Assembly: GCF_030652775.1 (NCBI RefSeq) | Contig: NZ_JAUSPS010000001.1 | Location: forward strand, 1-64,000 | DNA: 64,000 nucleotides | Direction of reading: 5' to 3' | Origin: Acetobacterium sp. | GTDB taxonomy: Bacteria; Bacillota; Clostridia; Eubacteriales; Eubacteriaceae | In this document: positions 44,255 to 53,374 of the stretch, one piece after another | How the letters are laid out: every line of letters starts with the position of its first letter | Numbering within the stretch: position 1 is the first letter of the stretch | The notes under the pieces: model-generated | Databases searched by the model: none | What the model was told of the DNA's origin: nothing | Seen by the model: only the letters and a program-made list of their open reading frames with translations | Translations under genes and position numbers: made by a program

Positions 44255-46063
44255 ATGGATGACACTTATTATAAATCGGCGGTTGAACACTCACCAGTTG
44301 GTTATGCTTATCATAGAATTATTTGTGATGAAGCCGGTAAACCCTGCGATTATGAATTCATTGATGTTAATAAAGCTTTTGAAAAACTGACAGGGCTTAC
44401 TGGCGCAGCCATCATTGGAAAACGAATCACCCAGGTTTTGCCGGGAATTATCAATGACGAATTTGACTGGATTGGATTTTATGGAAATATTGCCTTGACA
44501 GTCATAAAAAAAGAATTTGAACAGTTTAGCGCCGCCCTTAATATCTGGTGCCGGATCACCGTTTATGCCCCGGAGATGGGTTTTTTTGTCACTCATTTTG
44601 TCGATATTTCTGAAGAAAAAAAACAATTGGAGGAATTGAATAATTTTTTTGAATTGAACCTGGACTTTTTGTGCATTGCTGATATGGATGGCTATTTTAT
44701 CAAGGCAAATAAGATATGGGAAGAGGTGTTGGGTTATACTCAAGAAGAGTTGATCCAGACAAAATACCAGGATTTTGTGCACCCCGATGATGTGCCGATG
44801 ACCCGCAAGATTATGGAAAGACTTAATGACCAGAATCCGGTTGTCAAGTTTACCAATCGTTACCGAGCCAAAGATGGAACTTATCACTGGATTGAATGCC
44901 GTTCCCGGCCTCGGGGAGAGCGGATCTACGTCGCTGCTAGAGATATCACCGATCGAATAAAACTGGAACAGCGGTTGAAAAAACGGATGTTGGAGCTGAC
45001 TAGACCCTCGGAAGATGCCGGCGATATCGACTTCAGTCAACTGATCGATTTAGAGATGATGCAGAAATTACAGGATGAGTTTTCTGATGCCACTGGTGTC
45101 GCTTCGGTGATCACCTTGGCGGATGGAACGCCGATAACCAGAACCTCTAATTTCACCCGACTTTGCCAGGATATTATCAGAAATACTGAAAAGGGTTGTG
45201 AAAATTGTTATAAATCGGATGCTGTGATCGGCGCCTATTCAACAGACGGACCGATCATAAAAAGTTGCTTAAGTGGGGGCTTATGGGATGCCGGAGCCGC
45301 CATTACGGTTGGTGGCAAGCATATGGCTAATTGGCTGATCGGCCAGGTGCGGGATGAAAATTTAAAAGAGGAACAATTGGTTGCCTATGCCCGGGAGATT
45401 GGTGCAAATGAAACCGAGGCAGTGATGGCATTTCGAGAAGTTCCCCAAATGTCCCTGCAGCGCTTTGAAAAAATAGCAAAGTTATTATATACAATTGCTA
45501 ATCAGTTGTCTAATCTGGCCTTTCAGAATTTGCTGCAAGCCCGTTTTATTAATGAAAAACGGCGGATCGAGAAAGAAATCCTTTACCTCAGCTATCACGA
45601 TTACTTAACCGGACTTTATAATCGCCGGTATTACGAACAGGAACTGGCAAATCTGAACATAAAGGAAAATTTACCCTTAACGCTTTTACTGGGAGATGTT
45701 AATGGATTAAAATTGGTCAATGATACTCTAGGACATCTGATGGGGGATGAGTTGCTGATCAAGACCGCCAGGATAATAAAACAGGTATGCCGAAAAGATG
45801 ATATTGTGGCCAGGCTTGGCGGAGATGAATTTATTGTGATCTTACCAAAAACAGAAGGTAAGCAAATCGAAGAGATCATCCAAAAGATTAAAAAATTGGC
45901 AGCGGCGGAAAAAGTTGGCGGACACGATGTTTCGATTTCCTTTGGATATGAAACGAAGAAAAAAGAAGCAGATGATATCGAAGAAATTTTTAAACGGGCA
46001 GAAGATGATATGTACCGTCACAAACAATATGAAAGTGCGACAATGAGAACCAGACAAAAATAA
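44255..46063 (+). CDS. PAS-PAS-PocR-GGDEF diguanylate cyclase
   Basis: A 602-residue soluble sensor that makes c-di-GMP. Two PAS domains (about 5-125 and 130-240) come first. A PocR-type ligand domain (about 265-430) follows, with the cysteine-bearing CQDIIRNTEKGCENCYKSD segment. GGDEF (about 450-595) has the active-site GGDEF at 522-526 and an RxxD inhibition site (RKDD) five residues before. PocR domains sense small molecules, in the founding case propanediol. An AGGGGGG ribosome site precedes the ATG. No membrane segments, so it senses a cytoplasmic signal. Confidence 0.92.
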   Translation: MDDTYYKSAVEHSPVGYAYHRIICDEAGKPCDYEFIDVNKAFEKLTGLTGAAIIGKRITQVLPGIINDEFDWIGFYGNIALTVIKKEFEQFSAALNIWCRITVYAPEMGFFVTHFVDISEEKKQLEELNNFFELNLDFLCIADMDGYFIKANKIWEEVLGYTQEELIQTKYQDFVHPDDVPMTRKIMERLNDQNPVVKFTNRYRAKDGTYHWIECRSRPRGERIYVAARDITDRIKLEQRLKKRMLELTRPSEDAGDIDFSQLIDLEMMQKLQDEFSDATGVASVITLADGTPITRTSNFTRLCQDIIRNTEKGCENCYKSDAVIGAYSTDGPIIKSCLSGGLWDAGAAITVGGKHMANWLIGQVRDENLKEEQLVAYAREIGANETEAVMAFREVPQMSLQRFEKIAKLLYTIANQLSNLAFQNLLQARFINEKRRIEKEILYLSYHDYLTGLYNRRYYEQELANLNIKENLPLTLLLGDVNGLKLVNDTLGHLMGDELLIKTARIIKQVCRKDDIVARLGGDEFIVILPKTEGKQIEEIIQKIKKLAAAEKVGGHDVSISFGYETKKKEADDIEEIFKRAEDDMYRHKQYESATMRTRQK

Positions 46064-46064
46064 C

Positions 46065-46095
46065 AAACCCACCGTGGCAACGGTGGGTTTGTTTT
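46065..46095 (+). terminator. Intrinsic terminator
   Basis: A 10-bp perfect stem (46065-46074 with 46081-46090), a 6-nt loop and Ts. It may serve the converging deacetylase gene as well. Confidence 0.85.
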
Positions 46096-46138
46096 ATCGC
46101 CTAAAGACGATCCGGATTATTGATAATAGGCTCTTAAT

Positions 46139-47074
46139 CTAAACCTCTAAATGGCGGGGATAGGTATAGTCCTTTTCCATGGCTAAAAAGACATAACCTT
46201 CTTCCTGTAGGGTTTCGATCACAATCGGCATCGCTGCGCGACTGGAAGCTTTGAGTTCAGCATGGGATAAAACAACCGAAACATCATGTTGCCGGCAGCC
46301 TTCAATAATCATCTGGGCAATGACATCACTTGGCGGCGGCTCAGAACAGCCATCGCCCGAAGAAACATTCCAGTCGCTGTAGTTCCAGCCCCGGTTTACG
46401 ATCCCTTGAACACAGGCTTCGTTGGAGTTTGTCGAACCGCCCGGGAAACGGAAGACATGGCTGGTTTCTTTTTGGCCGGTTATTGTTTTCTGAAATTGAT
46501 CCAGCAAGTCGACGTCAGCAAAAAAAGCTTGCGGGTCATTATAAAGACTGTAATCGTGGCTGCTGGTATGATTGGCCAGGGTATGACCTTCATCGACAAT
46601 CCGGCGGTACATGGCCTTAGCATTATCATTGTCGTGTAGGGTCGTAAAGAAGGTGCCTTGGGCATCATATTCATTGAGCATATCCAGAAGCTCTCCGGTA
46701 TTCTCACTGGGGCCATCATCAAAGGTTAGAAAGACAACCTTGATTCCGTCAGTGTCGCCACTTCGAAGACGTGACTTTATATCAGCCAAAGGATCAGCAT
46801 CATTTGCTTGTGGTGGGGGATTGGTTTTGGCATTCTGGTTGGTTATATTATTCACATTAACTGTTTCTGACTTTGGCGCAGTGCTTTCAGACGAATTAAC
46901 AGACGAAGAAGTCTGGAGGATTTGTTTTTGAGCATTGAAAATCTCGGCGATCTTTGTTGTTAAAAAAAACAACGACATAACAATCATGACAATTAGAATG
47001 AGACTCATCGCAGAAAATGTCAGGAAACGGGGTAAGCTTTTTATTTTTAATTTTGGGGTGTTCTTTTTTCTCAT
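46139..47074 (-). CDS. Polysaccharide deacetylase (NodB/CE4 family)
   Basis: A 311-residue protein anchored by one N-terminal helix (about 18-40), with a Ser/Thr/Asn linker (about 50-95) and an extracytoplasmic CE4 domain (about 105-305). Catalytic and metal motifs are TFDDGPSE (Asp), HTSSHDYS (the His pair) and RFPGGS. It likely removes acetyl groups from peptidoglycan or another wall polysaccharide. Minus strand, apparently monocistronic. Confidence 0.9.
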   Translation of the reverse strand: MRKKNTPKLKIKSLPRFLTFSAMSLILIVMIVMSLFFLTTKIAEIFNAQKQILQTSSSVNSSESTAPKSETVNVNNITNQNAKTNPPPQANDADPLADIKSRLRSGDTDGIKVVFLTFDDGPSENTGELLDMLNEYDAQGTFFTTLHDNDNAKAMYRRIVDEGHTLANHTSSHDYSLYNDPQAFFADVDLLDQFQKTITGQKETSHVFRFPGGSTNSNEACVQGIVNRGWNYSDWNVSSGDGCSEPPPSDVIAQMIIEGCRQHDVSVVLSHAELKASSRAAMPIVIETLQEEGYVFLAMEKDYTYPRHLEV

Positions 47075-47369
47075 TTTTACCTCGAATTTTTCACAAATCA
47101 GGCTAAAGGTTCAGCATCATCCATACTAACCCGCCTAAAATTGATTGTAGCAGAAAATCATACAAATGTGTAATTTATTTCTCGTTTTTTGAAAAAAATT
47201 TGTTAAAAAATCTTTGTCTTTAAAATCGTTTGAAATAGACTCAGAACAAGGAACAAAGAGCAGTCAGTCTGATGTACTAAAACGGTTTCAGATTTATGTG
47301 CCTGCTAACAACAGGGTTGAATTTAAACCGCATTTATGGTAGCCTGTTTTTATTTGAAGGAGAAGGCTT

Positions 47370-48287
47370 ATGGACATAAAAGTAGTAGTCAGCCAGATGC
47401 TGGAGTTGTTTTTGATTCTCGCATTAGGATATATTGCCGCCAAGAAAAAGGTTATCAGTCCGAATTTTGGATCACAGTTGTCAAATTTTATTTTAAGTAT
47501 TACCCTGCCATGCATGATGCTGGCTTCGGTGGCAACCATGCCTAAGGAGACTAATAATAAAGATGTAATGGTGATGTTTATCATCTCCATCCTTTTTTAT
47601 CTGGTGATGCCGTTCGTCGCCTATTTTATTGCGAGAATCCTGATGGTGAAAAAAGCAGATCGTCATTTATACATGTATATGACCATCTGGTCTAACGTCG
47701 GTTTTATGGGCTTTCCGGTGATCGCATCAATTTTTGGAGAGGGCGCTATTTTTTATGCGACAATCTTTAATCTGATTTTTAATGTCAGCAACTTTACGCT
47801 CGGGATTATGCTGATGTCAAAGGAAGGAAGAAGTGCCCTGGATTTTAAAAAGTTTTTATCCCCGGGAATGATGTCTTCAATTGTTGCCGTCATCATGTTT
47901 TCCGCCAATATCAAATTGCCGGTGCTGCTTAATGACACATTGAAAACCGTCGGTAGCACCACCACACCGCTGGCTATGATTGTCATTGGGATCGCCTTGG
48001 CAGGCATTGCGGTCAAGAGTGTTTTTACTGAGTTCAGACTGTATCCCTATGTGATCATTAAACAGATTTTGCTGCCCTTATTGGCCTGGGGGATCTTAAA
48101 AAATGTGATTGTAAACCCCTATTTACTGGGAATTATCACCGTGATTATTGCGATGCCGGTGGCCACATCGGCGGTTCTTTTTGCCAACCGCTATGAAAAT
48201 GATGTTGCCCTTGCGACTAAAGGGGTATTTATTACGACTCTGGCTTCGGTTGTAACCATTCCCATGATCAGTTATCTGCTGCTGTGA
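47370..48287 (+). CDS. AEC-family auxin efflux-like transporter
   Basis: A 305-residue membrane protein with about ten helices and the family layout of two five-helix halves. The family exports organic acids such as malate or amino-acid derivatives. AGGAGAAGG precedes the ATG. A weak hairpin (AACAGG/CCTGTT, about 47309-47349) lies just upstream and might attenuate transcription. The substrate is unknown. Confidence 0.87.
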   Translation: MDIKVVVSQMLELFLILALGYIAAKKKVISPNFGSQLSNFILSITLPCMMLASVATMPKETNNKDVMVMFIISILFYLVMPFVAYFIARILMVKKADRHLYMYMTIWSNVGFMGFPVIASIFGEGAIFYATIFNLIFNVSNFTLGIMLMSKEGRSALDFKKFLSPGMMSSIVAVIMFSANIKLPVLLNDTLKTVGSTTTPLAMIVIGIALAGIAVKSVFTEFRLYPYVIIKQILLPLLAWGILKNVIVNPYLLGIITVIIAMPVATSAVLFANRYENDVALATKGVFITTLASVVTIPMISYLLL

Positions 48288-48463
48288 GCGATTGGTGCTG
48301 ATTCCCGGAATCAGCTCGGATTAAGCTGAAATTTAAATTTCTTTAAGCGGGAATTTTGCCATTGCTATTTGAGAAAAGGCTATATTTATACAAATAAATG
48401 TGCTAGAATAGTTAATAATTTAGTGAGAACTAAAATGTTCTCGCAGAAAGCGGAGAAACTGAA

Positions 48464-49003
48464 ATGATCGAATTAACAGAAGTTTTGGATCTGGCAAATA
48501 AAAGCGGATTTACGAGAGCAGCTGAGCTTGAAGTTTCCACCATTGATTTAAATCCGGCAGTCCGACAGATGTGTGCCGATAACAAATGTCAGATCTATGA
48601 TACCAATTGGGCCTGCCCGCCAGGATGCGGAACATTGGACGAATGCGGAGAAAAGGTCAAAAACTATAAATACGGCGTGATTGTTCAAACCACCGGCGAA
48701 CTGGAAGACAGCTTTGATTTTGAAGGGATGGAAGAAACCAAGCAAAAGCACAACGAAAGCTTTGATCGGTTGGTCAATACCTTATTTGAGATGAAAGCCG
48801 ACATGCTGCCATTGGGTGATGGATGCTGTTCTCTATGCGAAAAATGCACCTATCCAGATGAAGGCTGTCGCTTTCCCGATAAAGCATTCTCATCCATGGA
48901 AGCCTTTGGGATTCTTGTTAGTGACCTGTGTAAATTAAATAACCTGGAGTATTACTACGGACCCAATACTCTTACCTATGTAGGTTGCGTGTTATTTAAC
49001 TAA
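48464..49003 (+). CDS. DUF2284 cysteine-rich metal-binding protein (second copy)
   Basis: A 179-residue homologue of the protein at 27228-27758, with the same cysteine pattern: CADNKCQIYDTNWACPPGC and CSLCEKCTYPDEGCRF. Role unknown; probably binds metal or an FeS cluster. GCGGAG precedes the ATG. It is followed by a strong terminator and appears monocistronic. Confidence 0.83.
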   Translation: MIELTEVLDLANKSGFTRAAELEVSTIDLNPAVRQMCADNKCQIYDTNWACPPGCGTLDECGEKVKNYKYGVIVQTTGELEDSFDFEGMEETKQKHNESFDRLVNTLFEMKADMLPLGDGCCSLCEKCTYPDEGCRFPDKAFSSMEAFGILVSDLCKLNNLEYYYGPNTLTYVGCVLFN

Positions 49004-49050
49004 ATAAGCTGAAGTTGAAATGCACCGCTACAACATGCCTGAAAGATAAT

Positions 49051-49104
49051 AAGCTCCCCCGATCCTGATCGATTTAATAGCCAGTCAGAATCGGGGGAGC
49101 TTTT
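49051..49104 (+). terminator. Intrinsic terminator
   Basis: A 13-bp stem (49051-49063 with 49090-49102) with extra inner pairing and a short T-run. Confidence 0.8.
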
Positions 49105-49168
49105 GTCTTAGGGGCAGGCAGAATGAGGGAACAATTCAAGAGTACATCAGAGACCATTAGTAAATAGT

Positions 49169-49194
49169 TATTTTTTACTAATTAGTAAAAAATA
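49169..49194. promoter_or_regulatory. Perfect 26-bp palindrome upstream of the methyltransferase promoter
   Basis: TATTTTTTACTAA and its exact complement meet with no spacer. It ends 19 bp before the -35 of the promoter at 49214-49242, the position of an activator or repressor site for a dimeric regulator. Confidence 0.75.
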
Positions 49195-49213
49195 GGACAT
49201 TCACAAATAAAGG

Positions 49214-49242
49214 TTGACATAAACTTTAAATTGATTTAAAAT
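49214..49242 (+). promoter_or_regulatory. Sigma-A type promoter for the UroD-family gene
   Basis: TTGACA (49214-49219), a 17-bp spacer and TAAAAT (49237-49242). Transcription would start near 49249, leaving a leader of about 215 nt. Confidence 0.75.
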
Positions 49243-49248
49243 TTCTTT

Positions 49249-49465
49249 AAAGCAAAGATAAGAAAAGAATTAACCCAAGAAAAGAACTGAGTAAGGGTCG
49301 TGTTGGTGCATTGATTGCAAACGATGTCACGCCAGTGAGATGCCTCCGTTGTGATCCGGTCTACCCGGATTTCATCAGGGATGAGCGTTGAACAACAAGC
49401 TATAAGTGAAGGAGTCAGGCAATCATTTCCTGGTCGGCTTACACAAAAATTTAGGAGGCATTAAA
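49249..49465 (+). promoter_or_regulatory. Long untranslated leader, possible cis-regulatory RNA
   Basis: The roughly 215-nt leader contains a GC-rich stretch (49300-49400), unusual for an AT-rich intergenic region, and a hairpin with ATCCGG and CCGGAT arms (about 49354-49370). AGGAGG at 49453-49458 is the ribosome site. I could not match it to a known riboswitch; the conserved blocks of the cobalamin class are not all present. Confidence 0.45.
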
Positions 49466-50443
49466 ATGTTAACAAAAAGACAGAACTTGCTGGAAACCAT
49501 TAAAGGTGGAAATCCCGATCGATTTGTAAAACAATATGAGTTTATGAATATCATCATGGAAGCGCCAATCGGTGCGATGTGCGGACCCGGCCAGACAATC
49601 AAAAATGGTTGGGGAATTACATTTACCTGGCCGGAAGGTCAATTGGGCGGATTCCCAATTCATGACGACGAACATAAGGTTTTAAAAGATATCACTGATT
49701 GGCGCAATCAGGTTAAAGCTCCTACGGTAGAAACCTCTGATGAAGCCTGGGCGGCAGCTGTTGCTCATGCCCATGCCATTGATCGCAATGAAGAATTTGC
49801 CACTGCCTTTGTGGCGCCAGGAATCTTTGAAATGACCCATCATCTGATGAGCATGGAAGATGCTCTGATGGCATTGTACGAAGAACCAGAAGATATGCAC
49901 GATCTGATTGACTATCTGGTTGAGTATGAACTGGCTTATGCCGAAGAAATGATCAACCGACTTCATCCGGATTGCATTTTCCATCATGATGATTGGGGTA
50001 GCCAGCGTTCTTCCTTCGTTTCGCCGGAAATGTTTGCGGAATTCTTTGTTCCAGCTTATAAAAAAATCTATGGCTTTTATAAAGATAATGGCGTTGAGCT
50101 GATAGTTCACCATAGTGATTCCTATGCTGCTAACCTGGTTCCAGCGATGATTGAAATGGGTATTGATATCTGGCAGGGGGTTATGACAACCAACAACGTA
50201 CCAGAACTGATCAAAAAATATGGCGGACAAATTTCCTTTATGGGCGATATTGACAGCGGGGTTGTTGATTTCCCGGGCTGGACACCGGAAATCATTTTTG
50301 AAAAAACAAAGGAAGCCTGTGAACGGTGTGGAAAGCTCTACTTTATTCCCGGAGCCAGCCATGGCTTGAATTTTGGCTGTTTCCCAGGGGTCTATGAATC
50401 AAATGACGAAGCCATTGATAAAATGAGCAAGTTGATGTTCTAA
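49466..50443 (+). CDS. Uroporphyrinogen-decarboxylase-family (corrinoid) methyltransferase
   Basis: A 325-residue protein of the UroD/MtaA/CmuA family. In acetogens such proteins move methyl groups from corrinoid proteins or act on methylated aromatics, rather than make haem. It has the family's barrel, with FHHDDWGSQRSSF and HHSDSYAANLVPAMIEMG segments; the H-x-D-x-Y and later cysteines (CERCGKLYF) could bind zinc. AGGAGG 7 nt before the ATG at 49466 rules out an upstream in-frame start. No corrinoid-protein gene lies beside it, so partners must be elsewhere. Confidence 0.85.
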   Translation: MLTKRQNLLETIKGGNPDRFVKQYEFMNIIMEAPIGAMCGPGQTIKNGWGITFTWPEGQLGGFPIHDDEHKVLKDITDWRNQVKAPTVETSDEAWAAAVAHAHAIDRNEEFATAFVAPGIFEMTHHLMSMEDALMALYEEPEDMHDLIDYLVEYELAYAEEMINRLHPDCIFHHDDWGSQRSSFVSPEMFAEFFVPAYKKIYGFYKDNGVELIVHHSDSYAANLVPAMIEMGIDIWQGVMTTNNVPELIKKYGGQISFMGDIDSGVVDFPGWTPEIIFEKTKEACERCGKLYFIPGASHGLNFGCFPGVYESNDEAIDKMSKLMF

Positions 50444-50482
50444 TTCACAAATCGACTAAGCGATCGAACTATTTATAAAAAT

Positions 50483-50518
50483 AAAACCGCTGGGAGAAAA
50501 TTCCCAGCGGTTTTTATT
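50483..50518. terminator. Bidirectional terminator
   Basis: A 13-bp perfect stem (50483-50495 with 50502-50514) with Ts on the right and As on the left; ends both the methyltransferase and the converging lipoprotein gene. Confidence 0.87.
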
Positions 50519-50524
50519 TCTATT

Positions 50525-50935
50525 TTACTTAAATGAGGCAGTCGGGTTACCATTCTCGATTTTTAGAGTAACCTCTGAAACTGTGAACAGATCAATTTTT
50601 GACCATTCGACAGTAGTACCAGCCGAGTCCGCAATCATCAGATCCCAGTATTGGTCTTCAACTTCGGTATCAAAAACAATCTCGGTGGAGCTACCAGTTG
50701 GCAGGGTATCAGTTGTCAAGATATCATCGCCCCAGCTTTTTTCGCCCGATGGAGAAACAAAGAGAGCGTAGATTTCAATTCCGGTTTCATTCACGACTGT
50801 GAAATCCTGGGAATAAACGGTGCTTTCGTCCGCAGATGAAGAATCATCCGTCGCAGATGAACCGCCACAGCCGGCAAGAATAAATACCGACAGAGCTAAT
50901 ACCATTAACACACTGAAAAATTTCATTTTTTTCAT
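50525..50935 (-). CDS. Small lipoprotein of unknown function
   Basis: A 136-residue exported lipoprotein. The signal ends in a lipobox (LAGC), followed by a Ser/Asp-rich linker and a beta-rich domain of about 95 residues that I do not recognise. The AGAGGTG ribosome site points to the ATG at 50935; an earlier in-frame GTG at 50944 lies inside that site. It is divergent from the LytTR regulator, which could control it. Confidence 0.78.
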   Translation of the reverse strand: MKKMKFFSVLMVLALSVFILAGCGGSSATDDSSSADESTVYSQDFTVVNETGIEIYALFVSPSGEKSWGDDILTTDTLPTGSSTEIVFDTEVEDQYWDLMIADSAGTTVEWSKIDLFTVSEVTLKIENGNPTASFK

Positions 50936-51053
50936 TTTGTTCACCTCTTAAATAAATTAATGTTACGACTATCATAACAACAAATAATCACGAGAACAAT
51001 TCAAATTCACGAATAAAAACAGTGTTTCGCGCTGTGATGCAGTTGCAAATAAA

Positions 51054-51082
51054 TTGCGAAATTTGCTTCAATATGATAAAAT
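51054..51082 (+). promoter_or_regulatory. Promoter of the LytTR two-component operon
   Basis: TTGCGA (51054-51059), a 17-bp spacer and TAAAAT (51077-51082), 42 bp before the gene start. Confidence 0.6.
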
Positions 51083-51123
51083 AAATGAGCAGCCAATGAA
51101 TCAAAGGTCGGATGGAGGACAGC

Positions 51124-51852
51124 ATGGTTTATATTGCAGTTTGTGAAGATGAACAGGAGTATCAGGACAAAATCAGCATCTTTATAAAAAAATATAGTGA
51201 CATCAATTGTTGTGATTTTGAGGTCTCTTTTTTTTGTACAGTGGCGGATTTCTGGGAAAATTATCAGGCGGGATCCTTCAATATCGTATTTTTAGACATT
51301 TATTTGGAAGATGGTAACGGTATCGAAATTGCAAAAAAACTCCGAAACCGGGAGGAAGAGTGCCAAATTGTGTTTATTACCTCCAGTAGAGATTTTGCCA
51401 TTGAGGGGTTTGAGCTACAAGCTCGGCACTACATTACAAAGCCAATCGCTGAAGAAAAATTAGTTGAAGCATTAAATCGATGTCTGGTAATGTTGGCAGA
51501 AAATATGAAAGTGATTCAAATTCCGGTGGGAAAGCTGGAAGTCACCATTCGGCTGAAAGATATTATATATGTGGAGGTTTTCAACAAAACATCCGTCATT
51601 CATACCGTAAACGGAGAAATAAAAACCTATCTGCCCTTATCGCAGCTGGAAAACCTGCTGGGGGGGATACCCTTTTTACGCTGCCACCGTTGCAGCATTA
51701 TTAATATGAATTATGTTGAGGATTATACCACCGCCGATTTTATCATGAAAAATGGTGACACGGTAGGGATTCCGAGAAGTAACAGTGTGGCTGTGCGACA
51801 GCAGTATGTGGACTTTGTATTCGCAAAAGTTAGGAGTGAACCCGGTGCTTAG
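51124..51852 (+). CDS. LytTR-family response regulator (AgrA/LytR-like)
   Basis: A 242-residue regulator. The receiver domain (1-125) starts with CEDEQEYQ and has the phospho-Asp in VFLDIYLEDG (about 57). The LytTR DNA-binding domain (about 140-240) contains FLRCHRCSIINMNYVEDY. GGAGG with a 5-nt spacer favours the ATG at 51124. The kinase gene overlaps its 3' end by 8 bp. Targets are unknown; no AgrB/AgrD peptide system is adjacent. Confidence 0.92.
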   Translation: MVYIAVCEDEQEYQDKISIFIKKYSDINCCDFEVSFFCTVADFWENYQAGSFNIVFLDIYLEDGNGIEIAKKLRNREEECQIVFITSSRDFAIEGFELQARHYITKPIAEEKLVEALNRCLVMLAENMKVIQIPVGKLEVTIRLKDIIYVEVFNKTSVIHTVNGEIKTYLPLSQLENLLGGIPFLRCHRCSIINMNYVEDYTTADFIMKNGDTVGIPRSNSVAVRQQYVDFVFAKVRSEPGA

Positions 51853-53260
51853 CAGTAATCTGAACATTGTCTGGGGGATTAGTCTTTCGATCGTTCCTTA
51901 TTTTATTTTGGCCTTTATTCCGGTATGGAACCAGCTTCGCTATTCGAAAAAGACCGTGATTATAGTCGGAACCTTGTGTATGCTCCTGAATATTATTTCA
52001 GTCATCCTGATCATTGAATGGGTGCCGGAGTGGAACAGTCTGCGTTTTTTTCATAGCGTTTTTTTTCTACTTCTGTATGTTGGGGTATATACTGCAGTGG
52101 TTCGGGGAACCCCATCGAAACTGGTATTTATCGCATTTCTGGTAAAAAGTTATGCAGATTTTATCGTCAACATGGCCAAGTTTTTTGAGGTTTCATACCT
52201 GACTTATGGATTGCACCGGGTTTATGTCCAGACCTCTTTTTCATTTTACTTTAACCTGTTTCAATGTCTGGTTTTGATGATTACCTATCCATTGATCTGG
52301 CTATTTTTTAGAAAAAAAATAGCCCATGTCATGCAGACACATAATAAAGCCTGGGGATATCTGTGGATTATTCCGCTGGTCTACTACATTATCAGTCTGG
52401 CCTTTGGTGCTATGAATGCCAATCTGATTGCCCAATGGCAGTTTTTAGTCTTTAATCTGGTATCTTTTTTAGGATTTTACTTGATTTATTATGTGGTAAT
52501 CGAAATGCTGGAACAATCTGAAAAGAATATGATTCTGGCGGAAAGTAATGCGATCATCAAACAGCAGCTACTGTTTCAGTCAGAATATTATAAAAAATTC
52601 GGCGAATGTATCGAAGAGACCCGAAAAGGCGAACATGATCTGCGGCATCACTTAAACACCGTACTGGGATTGAGCCAACAACAGAACGGTGAAAAAGTTG
52701 AAAGATATATTTCCGAACTGCTGGGGAATCGATTGAGTATTGCGGATATTCTGCATTGTGGAAATGATGCAGTTAATGCCATATTAGGCTATTATGCCAA
52801 TATCTGCAAGCAGGACGACATTGATTTTACCATCGAAACAATAGTCCCCGAGGATTTAGAAATCGATGAAACGGATTTATGTGTGGTTTTTGGAAATGTT
52901 CTGGAAAATGCGCTGGAGGCCTGTCGGCGCATCACTGCTGGGGAGCGGTTTATTAAACTGAGTTCCCAATTTATCGGCAACAAGTTGTACATTGCCGTAG
53001 ACAATTCCTTCAGCGGCGAAATCCGATTAAAAAACGGCGTCTACCTTTCCCAAAAAAGAGAAGCAGCATCGGGTATTGGCATCATTTCGGTGATGGCTAT
53101 TGCGAAGAAGTATGATGGCAAGGCAAGTTTTGAACAGGAAGATCAGGTCTTCAGGGTTTCTGTTTATTTGGCCAATAAAAGTCACGAAAAGGCCGGAGAA
53201 ATACCAACCAAACGTGATGAGTTGGTAAGCAATAATAAGTCTTGTCAGGTGGAACATTAA
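51845..53260 (+). CDS. GHKL-type sensor histidine kinase (AgrC-like)
   Basis: A 471-residue membrane kinase. Six to seven hydrophobic segments (about 5-225) are followed by a coiled coil and a GHKL ATPase domain, with the phospho-acceptor region EHDLRHHLNTVLG (His about 275), NVLENALEAC and GIGIISV. The GTG at 51845 with AGGAG 8 nt upstream is preferred over an ATG at 51785. It overlaps and pairs with the LytTR regulator. The AgrC-like layout usually reads peptide signals, but no signal gene is seen here. Confidence 0.88.
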   Translation: MLSSNLNIVWGISLSIVPYFILAFIPVWNQLRYSKKTVIIVGTLCMLLNIISVILIIEWVPEWNSLRFFHSVFFLLLYVGVYTAVVRGTPSKLVFIAFLVKSYADFIVNMAKFFEVSYLTYGLHRVYVQTSFSFYFNLFQCLVLMITYPLIWLFFRKKIAHVMQTHNKAWGYLWIIPLVYYIISLAFGAMNANLIAQWQFLVFNLVSFLGFYLIYYVVIEMLEQSEKNMILAESNAIIKQQLLFQSEYYKKFGECIEETRKGEHDLRHHLNTVLGLSQQQNGEKVERYISELLGNRLSIADILHCGNDAVNAILGYYANICKQDDIDFTIETIVPEDLEIDETDLCVVFGNVLENALEACRRITAGERFIKLSSQFIGNKLYIAVDNSFSGEIRLKNGVYLSQKREAASGIGIISVMAIAKKYDGKASFEQEDQVFRVSVYLANKSHEKAGEIPTKRDELVSNNKSCQVEH

Positions 53261-53374
53261 TCTCTATAATAAATACAAATAAAAAGAATAGCGATTTTAC
53301 GGCCAGGAAGAAATGGCCAATAGAAACCAGATCGGTGACAAATATGGAAAAAATAGTATTAGAGGGAGTAATAT

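Noticed and set aside
44032-44262. 76-codon frame starting GTG, with one hydrophobic helix
   Set aside because: It begins 2 bp after a strong terminator, has no separate ribosome site, and its end overlaps the PAS-PocR-GGDEF start. A chance frame is more likely.
49300-49400. Cobalamin riboswitch in the methyltransferase leader
   Set aside because: A GCCAGTGAGATGCC stretch loosely resembles the B12 box, but the other conserved blocks are not present in the right order.
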